A stretch of DNA of 6,582 bases from Hylemonella sp. UBA2468. GTDB taxonomy: Bacteria; Pseudomonadota; Gammaproteobacteria; Burkholderiales; Burkholderiaceae_C. Both the position numbers and the translations under genes were made by a program. A model generated the notes under the pieces. It saw only the letters and a program-made list of their open reading frames with translations, ran no database searches and was not told the origin of the DNA. The stretch is from the NCBI GenBank assembly GCA_002342165.1, contig DDPM01000031.1, forward strand, positions 1 through 6,582, read 5' to 3'. Of this stretch, positions 5,637 to 6,582 are shown piece after piece. Numbering within the stretch: the first letter of the stretch is position 1; each line of letters begins with the position of its first letter.

Positions 5637-6582
5637 CAGTCGGGCTTGGCGCCAGAGACTTTCACCACCGTGGCCCATTGGGCAATGTCAGCGTCCAAAA
5701 AATTGGTGAATTCTTGGGTGCTCATGATCATGGGGAACGCGCCTTGTTTGGCCCATGCGTCACGAACCTCGGGGCGGCTCAAGATTTTGCGAATTTCTTC
5801 GTTTAGGCGAGCCACGATGGGAGCAGGCGTGCCTTTGGGGGCCATGATGCCCAGCCAAATGCTCATTTCGTACTTGGGCACACCAGCCTCGGCCACGGTG
5901 GGCATGTCGGGCATGATGGTGGATCGCTTGCGGCCTGTGGTGGCCAGGCCACGCACGCGGCCGTCGCGTGAAAACTCGGTCATGGTGGTTACTGCGTCAA
6001 TCATCATGTCCACTTGGCCACCCACCACGTCGGTGCGGGCGGCAGCGCTGCCTTTGTAGGGAATGTGGGTCATGTCCACGCCCGCCAGGTATTTGAACAA
6101 CTCGCCTGCCATGTGGTAGGGCGTGCCGTTACCGGAAGAGGCATAGTTGATTTTTCCGGGTTTGGTTTTGGCCAAGGCAATCAGCTCACCCACGGATTTG
6201 GCGGGTACCGAGGGGTGCACCACCAGCATCAAGTCTGATGAATTGATGGGCGACACCGCCACAAAGTCGCGCATCAGCGCAAAGGGCTTGTTGGGTGTGA
6301 GCGACTCGTTGATGGTTTGGGTGTTGGACATCATCAACAGGGTGTAACCGTCGGCGGGCGACTTGGCAGCAAAGTCGGTGCCAATGATGGAGCCCGCGCC
6401 GGGCTTGTTTTCCACCACAAAGGTTTGCTTGAGCTCGTCGCCCAAACGCTGGGCAATAAAACGGGCATAAATATCGGCAGGGCCGCTGGCAGCGAAGGGC
6501 ACCACAATTTTGACCGGACGGTTGGGGTAGCCCTGCGCAGTCTGTGGCTGGGCAGTCGCCACCGAACCCAAGCCGCTGAGCA
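5636..6582 (-). CDS. Bug/TctC-family tripartite tricarboxylate transporter substrate-binding protein, 5' end missing
   Basis: This is a periplasmic solute receptor of the Bug family. In tripartite tricarboxylate (TTT) systems it delivers carboxylates or related small molecules to the TctA/TctB membrane pair. The 314 residues visible begin inside a signal peptide (L-S-G-L-G-S-V-A-T-A, with probable cleavage before Q-P-Q). The mature protein shows the family landmarks: Y-P-x-R-P-V-K-I-V-V-P-F, V-E-N-K-P-G-A-G, D-G-Y-T-L-L, P-G-K-I-N-Y-A-S-S-G-N-G-T, H-I-P-Y-K-G and M-P-T-V-A-E-A-G-V-P. The frame stays open to the window edge, so the true start lies just upstream. A TTG at 6571 is not a likely start because it would cut the signal peptide. 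Full-length members are about 320-330 residues, so perhaps 10-15 are missing. No tctA or tctB is seen; orphan Bug receptors are common in beta-proteobacteria. The substrate cannot be told from sequence. Confidence 0.93.
   Translation of the reverse strand, partial: LSGLGSVATAQPQTAQGYPNRPVKIVVPFAASGPADIYARFIAQRLGDELKQTFVVENKPGAGSIIGTDFAAKSPADGYTLLMMSNTQTINESLTPNKPFALMRDFVAVSPINSSDLMLVVHPSVPAKSVGELIALAKTKPGKINYASSGNGTPYHMAGELFKYLAGVDMTHIPYKGSAAARTDVVGGQVDMMIDAVTTMTEFSRDGRVRGLATTGRKRSTIMPDMPTVAEAGVPKYEMSIWLGIMAPKGTPAPIVARLNEEIRKILSRPEVRDAWAKQGAFPMIMSTQEFTNFLDADIAQWATVVKVSGAKPD

Noticed and set aside
4959..6059. Long plus-strand open frame of 366 codons opposite the ModA-like and Bug genes.
   Set aside because: It is antisense to two genes with clear family matches, spans their junction, and its translation is a low-complexity Gly/His/Arg/Gln mixture with no recognisable domain. 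It is a by-product of GC-rich codon use.

Overview
The window looks like a piece of chromosome from a beta-proteobacterium, most likely Burkholderiales of the Comamonadaceae type. This is inferred from a Bug/TctC-type solute-binding protein, a PhaM-type polyhydroxyalkanoate (PHA) granule protein and moderately high GC in the main gene block. All eight supported genes lie on the minus strand, so transcription runs from high to low coordinates. The first gene (Bug) and the last gene (toxin) are cut by the window edges.

In order of transcription: a Bug/TctC periplasmic solute-binding protein (6582-5636, 5' end missing); a ModA-like substrate-binding-fold protein with no signal peptide, whose ATG shares a base with the Bug stop codon (5636-4941); a PhaM-family PHA granule regulator (4903-4202); a FIST-domain sensory protein (4187-2907); an LplT-like major facilitator transporter (2899-1490); and a response regulator with a C-terminal HD-GYP cyclic-di-GMP phosphodiesterase domain (1483-431). 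The junctions are a 1-base overlap and gaps of 37, 14, 7 and 6 bases. No terminator is visible between these genes, so they plausibly form one operon or two overlapping ones. After a 65-base AT-rich gap, which carries an inverted-repeat operator and a plausible promoter, comes a YefM-YoeB type toxin-antitoxin pair (365-108 and 118-1). Its GC content is about 45% by hand count, below the rest.

Functionally, the central block joins a putative ligand-sensing domain (FIST), a lysophospholipid-transporter-like membrane protein and a cyclic-di-GMP-degrading response regulator. No histidine kinase is present in the window. It sits directly behind a PHA granule protein and a pair of solute-binding-fold proteins. 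That the FIST, LplT-like and HD-GYP genes act together is inferred only from their tight packing. The most unusual details are the Gln in place of the near-invariant receiver-domain Lys in the HD-GYP regulator, and the apparently cytoplasmic ModA-like protein coupled to a secreted Bug protein. No RNA genes, CRISPR arrays, insertion sequences or long repeats were seen.
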